From: Akkermansiaceae bacterium
Lineage (GTDB): Bacteria > Verrucomicrobiota > Verrucomicrobiia > Verrucomicrobiales > Akkermansiaceae
Assembly (NCBI GenBank): GCA_023301545.1
Contig: JALZUI010000111.1
Span: 1 to 7,747, forward strand
DNA: 7,747 nt
Direction: 5' to 3'
Shown: positions 7,328 through 7,747 of the stretch, one piece after another
Layout: each line of letters starts with the position of its first letter
Position numbering within the stretch: the stretch's first letter is position 1
Translations under genes and position numbers: made by a program
The notes under the pieces: generated by a model
Told to the model about the DNA's origin: nothing
What the model saw: only the letters and a program-made list of their open reading frames with translations
Database searches by the model: none

Positions 7328-7747
7328 TCATTCGGAACTCGATTCCACGTCGGTCGCGGGTTGTCCAGCCTCGATATTTGCCGTTAGAAACTGATACGCC
7401 ATCAGTGCGCCCAGTGCGGTTCCAAATACACCAGTAGCACACAAAAACACAATGGCCGCCTCATGTGAATGAATGAGTCTGAAGCTATTTAGTATGGAAG
7501 CTGTAACGCTTCCGAGAACAATTCCCATCGTAACACTTAACCCTATGAGAGATAAATATGCTCCGAAATCCTTAATACCTCCTCGAACGAGAAATTCGTA
7601 GAGAGATAATTCTCGCTTGTAGACGAGGTGGCTCATGACACGCCAAAATCCATCCAGTCCGCTGAGACGTTCTCTCCGAGAGGACAAGGCGCGCAAACTA
7701 TAATTGAACACGAATATACAGATTAGTGAGCCTATGACTTTAATGCC
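7328..7747 (-). CDS. unrecognised membrane protein, N-terminal part outside the window
   Basis: The frame is open to the right edge of the window, so the GTG at 7711 need not be the start; 139 C-terminal residues are visible. They include a hydrophobic stretch at the edge (GIKVIGSLICIFVFNYSL, visible residues 1-18) and a basic linker with RRER and YKREL. Two glycine-rich transmembrane helices follow (about 66-86, LIGLSVTMGIVLGSVTASIL, and 97-120, AAIVFLCATGVFGTALGALM). The end is a short acidic tail, DVESSSE. The protein probably sits in the inner membrane with at least three helices. I do not recognise the family. The HD-domain gene lies 124 bp downstream on the same strand, but that gap argues only weakly for an operon. 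Confidence 0.68.
   Translation of the reverse strand, partial: GIKVIGSLICIFVFNYSLRALSSRRERLSGLDGFWRVMSHLVYKRELSLYEFLVRGGIKDFGAYLSLIGLSVTMGIVLGSVTASILNSFRLIHSHEAAIVFLCATGVFGTALGALMAYQFLTANIEAGQPATDVESSSE

Noticed and set aside
7212..7442. 76-codon minus-strand frame between the HD and membrane genes
   Set aside because: It overlaps the 3' end of the membrane gene in another frame, is Arg/Cys/Trp-rich and matches nothing recognisable.

Overview
The window carries six protein genes of a bacterial chromosome. Two are cut by the window edges: recB on the left and a membrane protein on the right. The best guess for the host is a Verrucomicrobiota-like, possibly marine, bacterium of roughly 50% GC. 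This rests on RecBCD-type recombination genes lying beside a eukaryotic-type (class II) glutamine synthetase, and on genes lacking Shine-Dalgarno sequences. It is an inference from gene content; no taxonomic marker is present.

Left half (1-4703, + strand): the 3' part of recB and the complete recD, overlapping by the four bases ATGA. They encode two of the three subunits of exonuclease V (RecBCD), the helicase-nuclease that processes double-strand breaks for RecA. RecB keeps helicase motifs II-VI and a complete nuclease active site. Its Walker A region, and presumably recC, lie upstream of the window. RecD has all its helicase motifs.

Middle (4726-6696, - strand): a putative class I SAM-dependent methyltransferase converges on recD with only 22 bp between the stop codons. 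Upstream of it is an intact type II glutamine synthetase, ending in a strong rho-independent terminator. The terminator separates the two transcripts, so the methyltransferase probably has its own promoter, and a weak candidate is visible. The 218 bp upstream of the glutamine synthetase start hold no gene. They contain a good candidate sigma-54 (-24/-12) promoter, which would fit nitrogen control, plus two small hairpins.

Right end (6697-7747, - strand): an HD-domain metal-dependent phosphohydrolase of unknown substrate, and the C-terminal 139 residues of an unrecognised membrane protein with three hydrophobic segments.

Most of the region is ordinary housekeeping content. No mobile element, CRISPR array, tRNA, rRNA or defence island was seen, and nothing supports a wholly new system. 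The points most worth checking are the sigma-54 candidate, the inverted repeat at the methyltransferase promoter, and the uncharacterised HD/membrane gene pair.
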